Shown piece by piece: positions 1 to 8,293 of a stretch of 35,308 bases of DNA. The notes beneath the pieces were generated by a model, which saw only the letters and a list, made by a program, of their open reading frames with translations, searched no databases and had not been told where the DNA came from. The DNA lies in NCBI GenBank assembly GCA_024234265.1, contig JACKOM010000020.1, forward strand, positions 1 to 35,308. The letters are read 5' to 3'. Source of the DNA: Oceanospirillaceae bacterium. GTDB lineage: Bacteria > Pseudomonadota > Gammaproteobacteria > Pseudomonadales > Oceanobacteraceae. A program made the position numbers and the translations under genes. Within the stretch, counting starts at the first letter, position 1. Every line of letters begins with the position of its first letter.

Positions 1-2
1 TT

Positions 3-701
3 GAAGCCAGCTTTAAAAATATCGGCATCAGCTTTTATGGTGACTGGTTAATCTGGACATTTTTCACGGCCGAAACCCTGTTAATGACCACGCTGGTCAG
101 TGATAAAAAACGTTATTTAATTGGTAACTGGGTTAACCTCGCCATTATTGTGCTGGGATTTCCGCTGTTATGGGTGATATTTCCCCATGCCGGTGGTTTG
201 CGCGCGTTGCGATTAGTTGTGATGATGTCGCTGATTATGCCGGTATCATCCACCCTGAAAAAAGTACTCGCCCGCCATCACCTCGGCACCACTCTGTTGG
301 TGTGTTTTATGGTGATTATTGTTGCGGGCACATTAATGGCGAGTATCGACCCTAATGTGAAAACACCGCTGGATGGTATCTGGTGGGCCTGGGTGACTGT
401 GACCACAGTGGGTTATGGCGATATTGTGCCGGTGAGTACCGCAGGGCGTTTATTTGGTGCCATGTTAATTCTGATGGGCATTGGCATGTTTACCATGCTG
501 ACCGCCAGTTTTGCCGCATTTTTTATGGCGGAAGATGAAAAAGATATTCTGAAAATTCAGGCGCAAAACATTAAAAAGCTGAATCAAATTGAAAACCGTA
601 TGATGCTGCTGGAGCACAAGCTGGATGCGCTGCTCAGTGAAGAACAGCGCCACCGTGCCCAGGCTGCCCATGAACAAGAGCTTAAGAATCCGCGCAGCTG
701 A
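3..701 (+). CDS. Potassium channel family protein (5' end outside window)
   Basis: The frame is open from base 3 without a stop, so the ATG at 84 is internal and the gene begins before the window; about 232 codons are visible. The product is an inner-membrane ion channel subunit. The selectivity filter TVGYGD lies in the pore loop (bases about 405-425), after helix TTLLVCFMVIIVAGTLM and before the last helix (RLFGAMLILMGIGMF onward). Upstream helices include residues encoded at 45-85 and an S4-like helix with Arg/Lys (ALRLVVMM to LKKVLARHH), which suggests the six-helix voltage-gated type rather than a two-helix channel. The C-terminus is a charged, probably coiled-coil tail with no RCK/TrkA-N domain. 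K+ selectivity follows from the family's GYG signature; gating is unknown. The 3' end overlaps the convergent zinc-finger gene by 20 bases. Confidence 0.9.
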   Translation, partial: EASFKNIGISFYGDWLIWTFFTAETLLMTTLVSDKKRYLIGNWVNLAIIVLGFPLLWVIFPHAGGLRALRLVVMMSLIMPVSSTLKKVLARHHLGTTLLVCFMVIIVAGTLMASIDPNVKTPLDGIWWAWVTVTTVGYGDIVPVSTAGRLFGAMLILMGIGMFTMLTASFAAFFMAEDEKDILKIQAQNIKKLNQIENRMMLLEHKLDALLSEEQRHRAQAAHEQELKNPRS

Positions 702-1011
702 TACAAATGGCGGTATAGGGAATTGCCTTTAGGCGAGCGTGATTAATTTCCCCGCCACAAATTTCACACTGACTGTATTCACCTTTTTTCAGGCGCGAAA
801 TGGCGTGTTTTACCTGCTGTAATTCAGCCTCAGTCTCCTGACTGATCACTTCCATCACCTGATCATTTTCTACTTCAGTGGCTTGCTCGGCAAAATCCTG
901 GGAAATGGGGCCACTTTTGCGCTGCAGATCGTTATTAACATTGCGCAAACGTACCTCAAGTTCTGATTGTTTTGCTTTTAATTGTAATTCAATTGCGCTT
1001 ATATCCAGCAT
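682..1011 (-). CDS. TraR/DksA family C4 zinc-finger protein
   Basis: A 109-residue protein with an N-terminal helical region and a C-terminal C4 zinc finger (CEICGG ... CISC), typical of the short DksA/TraR-like proteins that enter the RNA polymerase secondary channel. The predicted coiled-coil tip holds DFAEQA, matching the DxxDxA tip motif of DksA except that the second Asp is Glu. It is shorter than true DksA (about 150 residues), so it is more likely an accessory paralogue than the main DksA. The start is supported by AGGAG seven bases upstream on the minus strand. It converges on the channel gene with a 20-base overlap. Family assignment is firm; effect on transcription is inferred. Confidence 0.88.
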   Translation of the reverse strand: MLDISAIELQLKAKQSELEVRLRNVNNDLQRKSGPISQDFAEQATEVENDQVMEVISQETEAELQQVKHAISRLKKGEYSQCEICGGEINHARLKAIPYTAICISCADS

Positions 1012-1107
1012 GGCTATGCTCCTGATTAGCTATGGCGTAAGCATAATTTGCAGGCTACATTAGCGGCTTGATCTGAATCAGCAAGTACGGATGCTTGGGG
1101 AATACAA

Positions 1108-2220
1108 ATGAACAGACCAGTGGACCTTGGTTTTCTTGATCAGGGCAAAACTCTGCAGGAAAAAATGCAATGTCTGTTTTTGCATATTCAGCAACGTTTT
1201 TCTTTTATCGATCGTATGGCCATTGCCACCTACGATGAGCCGATGGATGTTTTAAAAAGCGTTTATTATTTTGGCCGCGAGGCCAGCTCCCTGCGTTATT
1301 ACGATATCGCCCTTAAAGAAGTACCGTCACTTTTAAATTTGTATAAACAACGCCGCTTGCGCGTTGTACAGGATGTTCAGGAAGAATATGACCCTGACAC
1401 CCGCCATGGCCATGGCATTATTCAGGAAAATTTTCGCAGTTCCTTAACTTACCCTTTATGGCATGAGCGTGATTTTCTCGGGTTTATCTTTTTTAACAGC
1501 CAGCAGCCAAGGGCTTTTGTTGAACAGCAGCTCAACGAATTTGAGTTATTTTCACGCCTGATTGCCGATATGCTCGCCAACGAAAAACAACACGCATCAA
1601 CCTTGCTGGCAACGGTACGCTCGGTGGTGGATATTGCCGCCCGCCGCCACGCTGAAACCGGTGGCCATTTGCACCGTATAGCCCGTTATTCGCGTTTAAT
1701 TGCCAAACATCTCGCGCCTAAATATGGCCTGGATGAACGTTACGTGGAGCATATTTTTTTATTTTCGCCACTGCATGACATTGGCAAACTGGCTATTCCG
1801 GATGATGTATTGCAAAAACCCGGCAAATTAAGTCATGACGAATTCGAAGTAATGAAACGCCACACCCAGAAGGGGCGTGAACTGGTGGATATTCTGTTAA
1901 ATAATTTTGGCCTCGCCGATACAGAGCACGCTGACATGATGCGCAATATTGCCCATTACCACCACGAGGCAGTTGATGGCAGCGGTTATCCTGATGGTCT
2001 GATGCAGAATGAAATTCCCCTGGAAGCGCGCATAGTGGCAGTGGCCGATGTATATGATGCCCTGATGAGCGAGCGCTGTTATAAATCCGCCTGGCCGGAG
2101 CAGGAAGCAATTGCCCAGTTACGTCGTATGGCTGGGCATCATCTTGATGAAGAGTGTGTGGACGCACTGATCGCCCAGCTTGAGGATGTGCGCCGCATCC
2201 GCGAACAAATTATTGTTTAA
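1108..2220 (+). CDS. HD-GYP domain protein with N-terminal GAF-like sensor
   Basis: A 370-residue cytosolic protein. Residues about 20-160 resemble a GAF-type sensor, and residues about 170-365 form an HD-GYP domain, the class of metal-dependent phosphodiesterases that hydrolyse c-di-GMP to GMP. Visible motifs are HLHRIARYS, LHDIGKLAIPD (HD at 223-224), HYHHE (about 283-287) and DGSGYPDG with an intact GYP (293-295), so catalysis is likely retained. The first RxxD/Trp positions of the usual HHERWDGTGYP box differ (HHEAVDGSGYP). GGGGA lies a few bases before the ATG. The ComFB-family gene follows after 64 bases in the same direction, which makes a nucleotide-signalling pair plausible. The ligand of the GAF-like part is unknown. 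Confidence 0.93.
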   Translation: MNRPVDLGFLDQGKTLQEKMQCLFLHIQQRFSFIDRMAIATYDEPMDVLKSVYYFGREASSLRYYDIALKEVPSLLNLYKQRRLRVVQDVQEEYDPDTRHGHGIIQENFRSSLTYPLWHERDFLGFIFFNSQQPRAFVEQQLNEFELFSRLIADMLANEKQHASTLLATVRSVVDIAARRHAETGGHLHRIARYSRLIAKHLAPKYGLDERYVEHIFLFSPLHDIGKLAIPDDVLQKPGKLSHDEFEVMKRHTQKGRELVDILLNNFGLADTEHADMMRNIAHYHHEAVDGSGYPDGLMQNEIPLEARIVAVADVYDALMSERCYKSAWPEQEAIAQLRRMAGHHLDEECVDALIAQLEDVRRIREQIIV

Positions 2221-2284
2221 TTCCCGCCTGCAAATTCTCCTCTACACTTAACGGGTGCAAACAGCAGCTGTTACGGGAGGAGCT

Positions 2285-2554
2285 ATGTCCGTCACCGATA
2301 AAATCCAGAATTATTATGAAGCAAAAGTGGCAGATGAACTGCAAAGGGTGGCAAAACCCATGGGCTTTAATGAAGAGCAATTGGCTGATTTAGCCTGCTT
2401 AGCCCTGAACCATTTGCCGCCCCGTTATTTCCGCCATGAGGTGGATATCGCGTTTTACATGTCGGTACACGAGTTGGAAGACATCCGCCAACGGGTCGAG
2501 GCCGCGGTTAAAAACGCGATTGATTACATCAGCAAACACAGCCCCCAGTCCTGA
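2285..2554 (+). CDS. ComFB family protein
   Basis: An 89-residue protein. The start at 2285 is chosen because GGGAGGA sits just upstream; the in-frame ATG-less extension to 2255 has no ribosome site. The core CLALNHLPPRY and the following aliphatic stretch (HEVDIAFYM) match the late-competence ComFB family (NRLPPRY-type motif). The name is historical: in Bacillus comFB lies in the comF operon, and no DNA-uptake role is established here. A cyanobacterial ComFB-type protein has been reported to bind c-di-AMP and c-di-GMP, so a receptor role is possible; its place right behind an HD-GYP phosphodiesterase fits this idea. The regulatory role is inference; the family call is from the motif and length. 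Confidence 0.8.
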   Translation: MSVTDKIQNYYEAKVADELQRVAKPMGFNEEQLADLACLALNHLPPRYFRHEVDIAFYMSVHELEDIRQRVEAAVKNAIDYISKHSPQS

Positions 2555-2615
2555 GTAAGCCTGAAAAGCGCCGTAAAACGTGGCAGAATAGCGCCTTTTT
2601 TACGGGAGCTGTGCG

Positions 2616-3842
2616 GTGCAGGCAGTTAAAACAGTCATTGTGGTCGGGGCCGGGCCAGCCGGTCTGATGGCGGCGGAGGTTATCCGCGCCGCAGGCCACA
2701 GTGTGGCTGTGTACGATGCCAAACCCAGTGCCGGGCGTAAGTTCCTGCTTGCCGGCATCGGTGGCATGAATATCACCCACTCCGAACCTTACCCCGCATT
2801 TATTCAGCGTTATTACGAAAAAGCCCCCTGGTTAAATCCCTCTATTCAGGCGTTTGATGCTTCGGCCCTGCGTGACTGGATACATGGGCTGGGCATTGAA
2901 ACCTTTGTGGGTACCTCCGGGCGGGTTTTTCCGGCCGATATGAAAGCCGCCCCCCTGCTGCGCAACTGGCTGAAACGCCTGCGCGATGCCGGTGTGGATT
3001 TTCACATGCGCCACCGTTTGCAGGGGCTGCAGGGAGGCAAACTCAGTTTCGCAACCGAGCAGGGTTTAAAAGAAGTGGAGGCCGATGCCGTGGTGTTGGC
3101 CATGGGTGGCGGCAGCTGGCCTAAATTAGGTTCTGATGGTGCCTGGCAAAACTGGCTGCAAGAGGCCGGCGTAACACTTAACCCGCTGCAAAGTGCCAAC
3201 TGTGGTTTTACATCCAACTGGAGTGGGCATTTGCAGCAATTTGCCGGCAGCCCGTTAAAACCCGTGGGTTTTTCATTTGAAACCCTGCAGGGTGAAACTA
3301 TTACCCGCAAAGGCGAATGTATTCTCAGTGAGGATGGCCTGGAAGGCAGCCTGGTCTATGCATTTTCCAAACATCTGCGTGATACCATCAATGCCCGCGG
3401 CAGCGCCACCCTGCACATAGATTTAGTGCCGGATAAAAATGCACAACAATTATTGCCCTTATTGCGCCAGAAAAAAGACAAAGAATCCTTCAGCAAATAT
3501 TTAAAGCGCAGCTGTGGGTTAAGCGGTGCCAAAGCGGCGTTATTGCACGAGTGCTGCAATAAGGCCCAATTACAGCAGCCAGAATCTTTGCTGCAATGCC
3601 TCAAACAATTACCCGTGGTATTACACGGCGTAAAACCCATCGAGGAGGCAATTTCCAGCGCCGGTGGTGTGTGCGAGGAAAGTGTCGACGCACATTTTAT
3701 GTTAAAAAACCTGCCCGGGGTTTTCTGCGCAGGGGAAATGCTGGATTGGGAAGCGCCAACGGGTGGTTATTTACTCACCGCCTGTTTTGCCACGGGGCGT
3801 GCAGCGGGTTTTGGGGTGTGTGAATATTTGCAGCGGGTTTGA
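2616..3842 (+). CDS. BaiN/HI0933-like FAD-dependent oxidoreductase (TIGR03862 type)
   Basis: A 408-residue flavoprotein. The N-terminus has a dinucleotide-binding Rossmann motif (VIVVGAGPAGLMAA) followed by AGRKFLLAGIGGMNITHSE, the signature of the HI0933/BaiN-like family. The C-terminus keeps the second FAD-contact region GVFCAGEMLDWEAPTGGY. Translation starts at GTG 2616, with GGGAG seven bases upstream; the nearby GTG at 2611 is out of frame. Substrate and physiological role are unknown for this subfamily; a redox role in the cytosol is all that can be said. A weak inverted repeat (2571-2578 with 2598-2605) lies directly in front of the ribosome site. Confidence 0.9.
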   Translation: MQAVKTVIVVGAGPAGLMAAEVIRAAGHSVAVYDAKPSAGRKFLLAGIGGMNITHSEPYPAFIQRYYEKAPWLNPSIQAFDASALRDWIHGLGIETFVGTSGRVFPADMKAAPLLRNWLKRLRDAGVDFHMRHRLQGLQGGKLSFATEQGLKEVEADAVVLAMGGGSWPKLGSDGAWQNWLQEAGVTLNPLQSANCGFTSNWSGHLQQFAGSPLKPVGFSFETLQGETITRKGECILSEDGLEGSLVYAFSKHLRDTINARGSATLHIDLVPDKNAQQLLPLLRQKKDKESFSKYLKRSCGLSGAKAALLHECCNKAQLQQPESLLQCLKQLPVVLHGVKPIEEAISSAGGVCEESVDAHFMLKNLPGVFCAGEMLDWEAPTGGYLLTACFATGRAAGFGVCEYLQRV

Positions 3843-3897
3843 TGGCTGCCAAGTTTTTAAATACAAAAATAAAACGGGTTTAACCCGGGAGTTGAGT

Positions 3898-4779
3898 GTG
3901 AAAAATATCGTTGTTTATCTGGGCATTGGCCTGATCCGCATTGTTTCCTGGCTGCCATTGCCAGCGGCCCATGCCCTGGGGGCAGGCCTCGGGCGTTTGT
4001 TGTATTTCACCGGCGTGGCTAAAACAGCGCGTATCAATATCCGTATTTGTTTTCCGGAGTTGGATGCCAACGCGCAGGATGTCTTAGTGCGCAGCAGTTT
4101 AATTGCCCTGGGTAAAACCTATGCGGAAATGGGCATGTCGTGGATGTGGCCTATTCCGAAAGTGCAAAAACTCATTACCCGCGTAGAGGGCATGGAATAT
4201 TTACAGGGCGCGTTAAACGATAAAAACGGCATTATTTTAATTGCGCCCCATCTGGGCAACTGGGAAGTGTTAAATCACTTTTTCCGCCAGTATTTATTTA
4301 TGACGGTGATGTATAAACCGGCGAAAATTTCTGCGCTGGATAAGTTTATTTTTAAAACCCGCAAGCGTGTGGATGTGGGCCTGGTACCGGCGGACCGCAG
4401 TGGAGTTGAAGCCCTCTACCAGTTACTGGCGGATAAAGGTGTGGTTGCGGTTTTACCGGATCAGGAACCCGGCCTGAAAAGCGGTGTATTTGCCCCGTTT
4501 TTTTCCCAGCTGGCGTTAACCGGTAAATTAATCGGCGAACTCGCCAATAATACCCCCGCCTATTTATTGTGCTGTTATGCCAAACGTGAGCCTGATGGAA
4601 GTTATGCGGTGGTATTAAAACCCGCCGAGGCGGATGTGCGTAACCCTGATCCGCTGGTGGCAGCTACGGCACTCAATAAAAGTATTGAAGATTGTATCCG
4701 CGATTGCCCTGAGCAATATCAGTGGGGCTATAAACGCTTTCGCCGCCAGCCCGAAGGGCGCTCTAATTTCTACCGCTAA
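3898..4779 (+). CDS. LpxL/HtrB-like lysophospholipid (lipid A) acyltransferase
   Basis: A 293-residue protein of the bacterial lipid A biosynthesis acyltransferase family, which adds secondary acyl chains (usually lauroyl or myristoyl) to Kdo2-lipid IVA at the inner face of the inner membrane. Catalytic-type motif HLGNWEVL (HxxxxE class) is present, followed by the Arg/Asp region ADRSGVEALYQ and LPDQEPG. The N-terminus carries a hydrophobic segment (VVYLGIGLIRIVSWLPL). The start is placed at GTG 3898 behind a GGGAG-type site; an in-frame ATG at 3763 would lie inside the flavoprotein gene. The exact acyl donor and position cannot be told from sequence alone, and other family members act on ornithine or glyco-lipids. 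Confidence 0.88.
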   Translation: MKNIVVYLGIGLIRIVSWLPLPAAHALGAGLGRLLYFTGVAKTARINIRICFPELDANAQDVLVRSSLIALGKTYAEMGMSWMWPIPKVQKLITRVEGMEYLQGALNDKNGIILIAPHLGNWEVLNHFFRQYLFMTVMYKPAKISALDKFIFKTRKRVDVGLVPADRSGVEALYQLLADKGVVAVLPDQEPGLKSGVFAPFFSQLALTGKLIGELANNTPAYLLCCYAKREPDGSYAVVLKPAEADVRNPDPLVAATALNKSIEDCIRDCPEQYQWGYKRFRRQPEGRSNFYR

Positions 4780-4826
4780 GCAATAAAAAAAGCGCCTGAG
4801 GACCACTACAGTCCACAGTTTGAGAT

Positions 4827-4867
4827 AAAAAAGCGTTGAATGAATAAATTTCATTCGACGCTTTTTT
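4827..4867. terminator. Bidirectional rho-independent terminator
   Basis: A 17-base arm at 4827-4843 pairs with 4851-4867 with one G-T type mismatch and a 7-base loop. It has an A tract on the left and a T tract on the right, so it can stop transcripts from either side. It lies 47 bases after the acyltransferase gene. Confidence 0.88.
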
Positions 4868-4938
4868 ATTTGTAACGATTTATCTCGCTGTTAATTCAGA
4901 ACACTTTTTGGGCGAACTTGCTGCGCCGGTTTTTTAAA

Positions 4939-5010
4939 GCGCCATAGCCCGTCGCTGGCATGGATGCCAGCACAGCGCCGGCGAAGCAGGGCATGGATGC
5001 CCCATGGCGC
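4939..5010. repeat. Cruciform/cloverleaf-like palindromic element
   Basis: An outer stem GCGCCAT (4939-4945) / ATGGCGC (5004-5010) encloses two hairpins that share the core GGCATGGATGCC: the first at 4954-4971 (8-bp arms, GG loop), the second at 4989-5002 (6-bp arms, GG loop). The design looks like a REP/BIME-type intergenic element. No second copy of the whole unit was seen in this window, so its repeat nature elsewhere in the genome is inferred. Confidence 0.6.
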
Positions 5011-5070
5011 GTGGGCGCAATGACGCGTATAAAAAATCGGAAACAAGCAGCAGTGTGAGCGAAGGAAGGG

Positions 5071-5091
5071 TCTGGGAAGTCCCTTCCCAGA
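5071..5091. repeat. Perfect 9-bp hairpin in gene-free stretch
   Basis: TCTGGGAAG (5071-5079) pairs perfectly with CTTCCCAGA (5083-5091) around a TCC loop. It lies about 60 bases after the cruciform element and may belong to the same repeat. The rest of 4868-5174 shows no gene that I can support. Confidence 0.55.
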
Positions 5092-5174
5092 AAAGAAAAA
5101 ACGGGATTTAAAAGGCGTCTAATTCTGCAACATCAAACTAGAACCTGCTTATTGTGGAGGGGCTTGCCCAAGCT

Positions 5175-5210
5175 AAAAAACAGGGCCTCAAACGAGGCCC
5201 TGTTTTTTTT
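5175..5210. terminator. Bidirectional rho-independent terminator
   Basis: AAAAAACAGGGCCTC (5175-5189) pairs with GAGGCCCTG plus a T tract (5194-5210) around a 4-base loop. On the minus strand it is the terminator of the acyl-CoA thioesterase gene, whose stop codon is about 60 bases away. Confidence 0.9.
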
Positions 5211-5272
5211 GGTGAAAAATTGTGGGACAGCAGTGGCCTGACGGCGCTTTTTTCTTGCGGTATTTTACCGGC

Positions 5273-5779
5273 TCAGCTGGCCAGGCTCATGATGGTTTCG
5301 TCTTCTTCGTTTTCGATGGCGCGCATCATTTTTTGCAGTGTCAGGCGTGCTTCGCGGCGTTTGACGGCTTTATTCCAGCGGCGGCGCTGGTCATCGGTGC
5401 TGATTTCCAGTGCAGGAATTGGTGCGGGTTTACCATCATCGCCCATGGCCACCATGGTGAAATAACAGGTGTGGGTATGGCGCACGGATTTCTCGCGGAT
5501 ATTTTCTGAAACCACCTTAATGCCGATTTCCATGGAGGTGCGGCCGGTGTAATTCACGGTCGCTAGGAAGGTGAGCATCTCACCGATGAAAATCGGTTGT
5601 TTGAATAATACGTTATCCACGGAAAGGGTTACCGCGTAGTGGCCGCTGAAACGCATGGCGCAGGTGTAGGCTACTTTATCGAGCAGCTTGAGCAGCTCGC
5701 CGCCATGCATCTTGCCAGAGAAGTTTGCCATGGACGGTGAAACCAGTTCGGTCATTTCCGTGGTGATTATTTGTGCCAT
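5273..5779 (-). CDS. Acyl-CoA thioesterase, hotdog fold (YciA/BACH type)
   Basis: A 168-residue hotdog-fold thioesterase that would cleave acyl-CoA to free fatty acid and CoA in the cytosol. The family segment GKMHGGELLKLLDKVAY, with the following VDNVLFKQPIFIGE and GRTSMEIGIKV blocks, matches the cytosolic acyl-CoA hydrolase/YciA group; length is slightly above YciA (about 130-160) because of a charged C-terminal helix. The start is preceded by a GGGGGAA run. It is monocistronic, with a bidirectional terminator behind it. Chain-length preference cannot be read from the sequence. Confidence 0.9.
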   Translation of the reverse strand: MAQIITTEMTELVSPSMANFSGKMHGGELLKLLDKVAYTCAMRFSGHYAVTLSVDNVLFKQPIFIGEMLTFLATVNYTGRTSMEIGIKVVSENIREKSVRHTHTCYFTMVAMGDDGKPAPIPALEISTDDQRRRWNKAVKRREARLTLQKMMRAIENEEDETIMSLAS

Positions 5780-6128
5780 CGTTTCCCCCGTGAACTACAG
5801 ATGTGCGGGTCTGTTTAAGCAGGAATCCGGCCAAGTTTTGTGGCCAGCGGTTTTCTCTTGCCCTGGCAGTGGCAGAGGGGCGTCAGAATACGGATTTTCC
5901 GCGGTGAAAAACAGCCTGAATCGGTCAATCTGCTTAGAACAGTTTGTATGTTAGACGCAAAAGTCACCCAATGCGCACGTTATTGGTGCTGCCACCCTCA
6001 TTATTGATGCCTTTATATTGTGCGCTCTGGTGTGATTGTTGAGATTTTGTGCTCTGCATGGGGGCGTCCAGAGGCGGCGCAGAGTCCGCCAATCCGGGGG
6101 TTCTGGTCTAGGCTTAGGGTAGCTTTCA
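5780..6128. other. Intergenic region between thioesterase and diguanylate cyclase genes
   Basis: These 349 bases separate two divergently transcribed genes and must hold both promoters. I see no gene, no convincing sigma-70 pair and only weak inverted repeats, such as GGCCA/TGGCC near 5829-5844. Confidence 0.5.
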
Positions 6129-7655
6129 ATGGATATGGTTATGCACTCTGCTCCCCCGAAATCGCGGCACAGATCAGGCCTGATAGGTATGTATATGGCC
6201 CTGATGCTGCTGACATTGCTGGTATTCTTCAGCCTTGCAGCGTTTGTACTGGATTTACAGAAAAATCAGCTGGAACGGGAATTCCTGCAGCAGGCTCATC
6301 ATGCGCAGCAAAGTTTGCAGCAAACATTTGCTGCAAATGAAACCATTCTGGATGGTTTTACTGCATATATCAGTGCCGGCGATGACGAAAAACTCGATCA
6401 GCGTGGTGTGCGCCGTTATGTACGCAGCATGCTGCTGCAATATAAACACCTTTATATGTTCCAGGTTGCCAGGCGTATTAATGCCCGGCAAATAGAGGGG
6501 CTTGAACAAAGTCTCAGCACCCCTGAATTACCCTTTGATGTCTGGTATTTCGATGGCGAAGTCGGATACGCAAGGGAGCAGGGAACTTCAGAAAAAATAT
6601 ATTTCCCGATTGTCTTTGCAGAGCCGGTTTTCAGAAGTGACGTATCGGTTCTGGGTTTAGACGTACAATCCATCGCTTTTATTAATGATGCTCTGCAGCA
6701 AAGCAATCAGACGGGTAAAACAGCCCTGAGCCATCCCTTTGAATTATTTGAAGGTGATGATGCACTGGTGATGATTAAGCCCAGCATGAATTCCGCAGAA
6801 AAAATTCCCGGGCCCTATTATGCACTGCTGGTAGTAAAGGTTGATGCACTGTTAAACAGTGTGGCTGAAATAGATGGACACACCGAGCTGGTGTTATTAG
6901 ATGAGGGGCAACAGACCATTCTACGGCGTGCAGCCAGTGTGCAAGGTTTAACACAGCTTGCTATAGGTTTTTTATACGCAGAGGCGATGACAGTTGCCGG
7001 TAAAAAACTTGAGCTAAAAATTCAGCGTGGCCTCGCATTAGAGGATTTTAATTTCTGGTTGCCTGTTACGTTAATTTTGATGGGGTTTATCGTACTTGTG
7101 ATGCTGGTGCTGTTAATGCGTGTCCACCTTGCGGCGGAGCGTAAAAAAGAGCGGGATAAATTAAACCTGTATCGCCAGGCAAATTATGATGAATTAACGG
7201 GCTTAGCTAACCGGCATTATTTTCAGGCACAAGTTGAGCAGGCCATGGCAGTTGCCAATCGCCGCAATAGTAAAATTGCATTTATGTACCTGGATTTAAA
7301 CGAGTTTAAATCCATTAATGACAGATTTGGGCATGCTGTTGGCGACAGGGTTTTAATTGAGTTCTCAGAAATTATTTTTGCGGTTATTCGCGGTGAAGAT
7401 ATTGCCGCACGGCTTGGTGGTGATGAATTTGTGATTATGCTGAATAATATTCGTAATATTGACGATACTCAGCGTGTTTTGCTTGAATTGCGCGCCCGAT
7501 GTGCATTGGTACACGAAGTGGCCGGGCACAGGGTGCAATTAAAAACCAGTATTGGCACGGTTATATACCCTGATCAGGGTGAATCACTGGAAGAGTTGTT
7601 AAAGATTGCAGATAGCGAAATGTACCAGGATAAAAACCGGAATAAAACCACGTAG
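6129..7655 (+). CDS. Membrane CHASE-type sensor diguanylate cyclase (GGDEF)
   Basis: A 508-residue inner-membrane protein. A first membrane helix (about residues 20-45) and a second (about 310-335) flank a periplasmic region that looks like a CHASE domain. The C-terminal GGDEF domain has YDELTGLANRHYF, the metal/GTP region DLNEFKSINDRFGH and an intact active site LGGDEF (430-434). An RxxD inhibitory site (RGED) sits exactly five residues before GGDEF, so product inhibition by c-di-GMP is expected. It lacks an EAL domain, so it should synthesise c-di-GMP. Start ATG 6129 has AGGGT upstream; ATG 6141 is an alternative. The periplasmic ligand is unknown. Confidence 0.93.
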   Translation: MDMVMHSAPPKSRHRSGLIGMYMALMLLTLLVFFSLAAFVLDLQKNQLEREFLQQAHHAQQSLQQTFAANETILDGFTAYISAGDDEKLDQRGVRRYVRSMLLQYKHLYMFQVARRINARQIEGLEQSLSTPELPFDVWYFDGEVGYAREQGTSEKIYFPIVFAEPVFRSDVSVLGLDVQSIAFINDALQQSNQTGKTALSHPFELFEGDDALVMIKPSMNSAEKIPGPYYALLVVKVDALLNSVAEIDGHTELVLLDEGQQTILRRAASVQGLTQLAIGFLYAEAMTVAGKKLELKIQRGLALEDFNFWLPVTLILMGFIVLVMLVLLMRVHLAAERKKERDKLNLYRQANYDELTGLANRHYFQAQVEQAMAVANRRNSKIAFMYLDLNEFKSINDRFGHAVGDRVLIEFSEIIFAVIRGEDIAARLGGDEFVIMLNNIRNIDDTQRVLLELRARCALVHEVAGHRVQLKTSIGTVIYPDQGESLEELLKIADSEMYQDKNRNKTT

Positions 7656-7759
7656 TGCAGTTTTATGTCGGATGAAGATGAGTAAGTAGCTATGATTTTT
7701 ACAAGGCGCGTTAATTTAATGACCGATTGTTTGATGCAAAAATATCTATTATAGAATTG

Positions 7760-7784
7760 CCGTTAGCTGTTACGCAGCTAACGG
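7760..7784. terminator. Perfect 10-bp hairpin, probable terminator
   Basis: CCGTTAGCTG (7760-7769) pairs with CAGCTAACGG (7775-7784) around a 5-base loop, just beyond the stop of the leftward glutathione peroxidase gene. There is no long T tract on that strand (CAATTCTATAAT follows), so termination may be weak or it may only protect the 3' end. Confidence 0.55.
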
Positions 7785-7794
7785 AGTTAGGGTA

Positions 7795-8262
7795 TCAGGC
7801 GCAGAGTTGTTCAATCGCAGTGATAAGTTGTGGGTCATCCGGTTCAGTGCGCGGGCCAAAACGTTGTACCACGTTGCCGTTGCCATCCAGCAGAAACTTT
7901 TCAAAGTTCCACTGAATATCCGCACCATTGCCGATCAGTGCCTGATAAAGGGGGTGGCGCCCCGGGCCGTTCACTTCAATTTTTTCACCCAGGGTAAAAC
8001 TCACCCCGTAATTTTTAGTGCAGAACGCGGCAATTTCCGCGGGGCTGCCGGGCTCCTGGGCGCCAAATTGATTGCAGGGCAGGCCGAGAATATTCAGCCC
8101 TTTATTTTTGTATTGCTGATAGAGGGCTTCGAGTTTTTTATATTGTGGGGTTAAACCACATTCACTGGCCACATTCACAATTAACAGGGCCTTGCCGGAA
8201 AGTTGTGTGAAATCGAGTTTTTTGCCATCCAGACGGTTAATGGCAATGTTTAAAATATCCAT
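7795..8262 (-). CDS. Glutathione peroxidase family thiol peroxidase
   Basis: A 155-residue protein that reduces hydrogen or lipid peroxides, in bacteria usually with thioredoxin or glutathione as reductant. The peroxidatic Cys is in NVASECGLTPQY (Sec in some eukaryotic relatives), with a second conserved block LGLPCNQFG and the Trp-Asn pair in WNFEKFLL completing the catalytic tetrad. I place the start at 8262 (MDILNI) because AGGA lies seven bases before it; a start at 8268 is nearly as good, and one at 8322 would run into the kinase gene. It begins 31 bases after the hybrid kinase gene in the same direction, so they are probably co-transcribed, which may tie peroxide defence to that sensor. 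Confidence 0.93.
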   Translation of the reverse strand: MDILNIAINRLDGKKLDFTQLSGKALLIVNVASECGLTPQYKKLEALYQQYKNKGLNILGLPCNQFGAQEPGSPAEIAAFCTKNYGVSFTLGEKIEVNGPGRHPLYQALIGNGADIQWNFEKFLLDGNGNVVQRFGPRTEPDDPQLITAIEQLCA

Positions 8263-8293
8263 GGGCATATCCTGCAGGTGAGGGGGCTTTAAT

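Noticed and set aside
5154..5509. Two plus-strand frames opposite the thioesterase gene
   Set aside because: They run through a terminator hairpin and mirror the conserved thioesterase.
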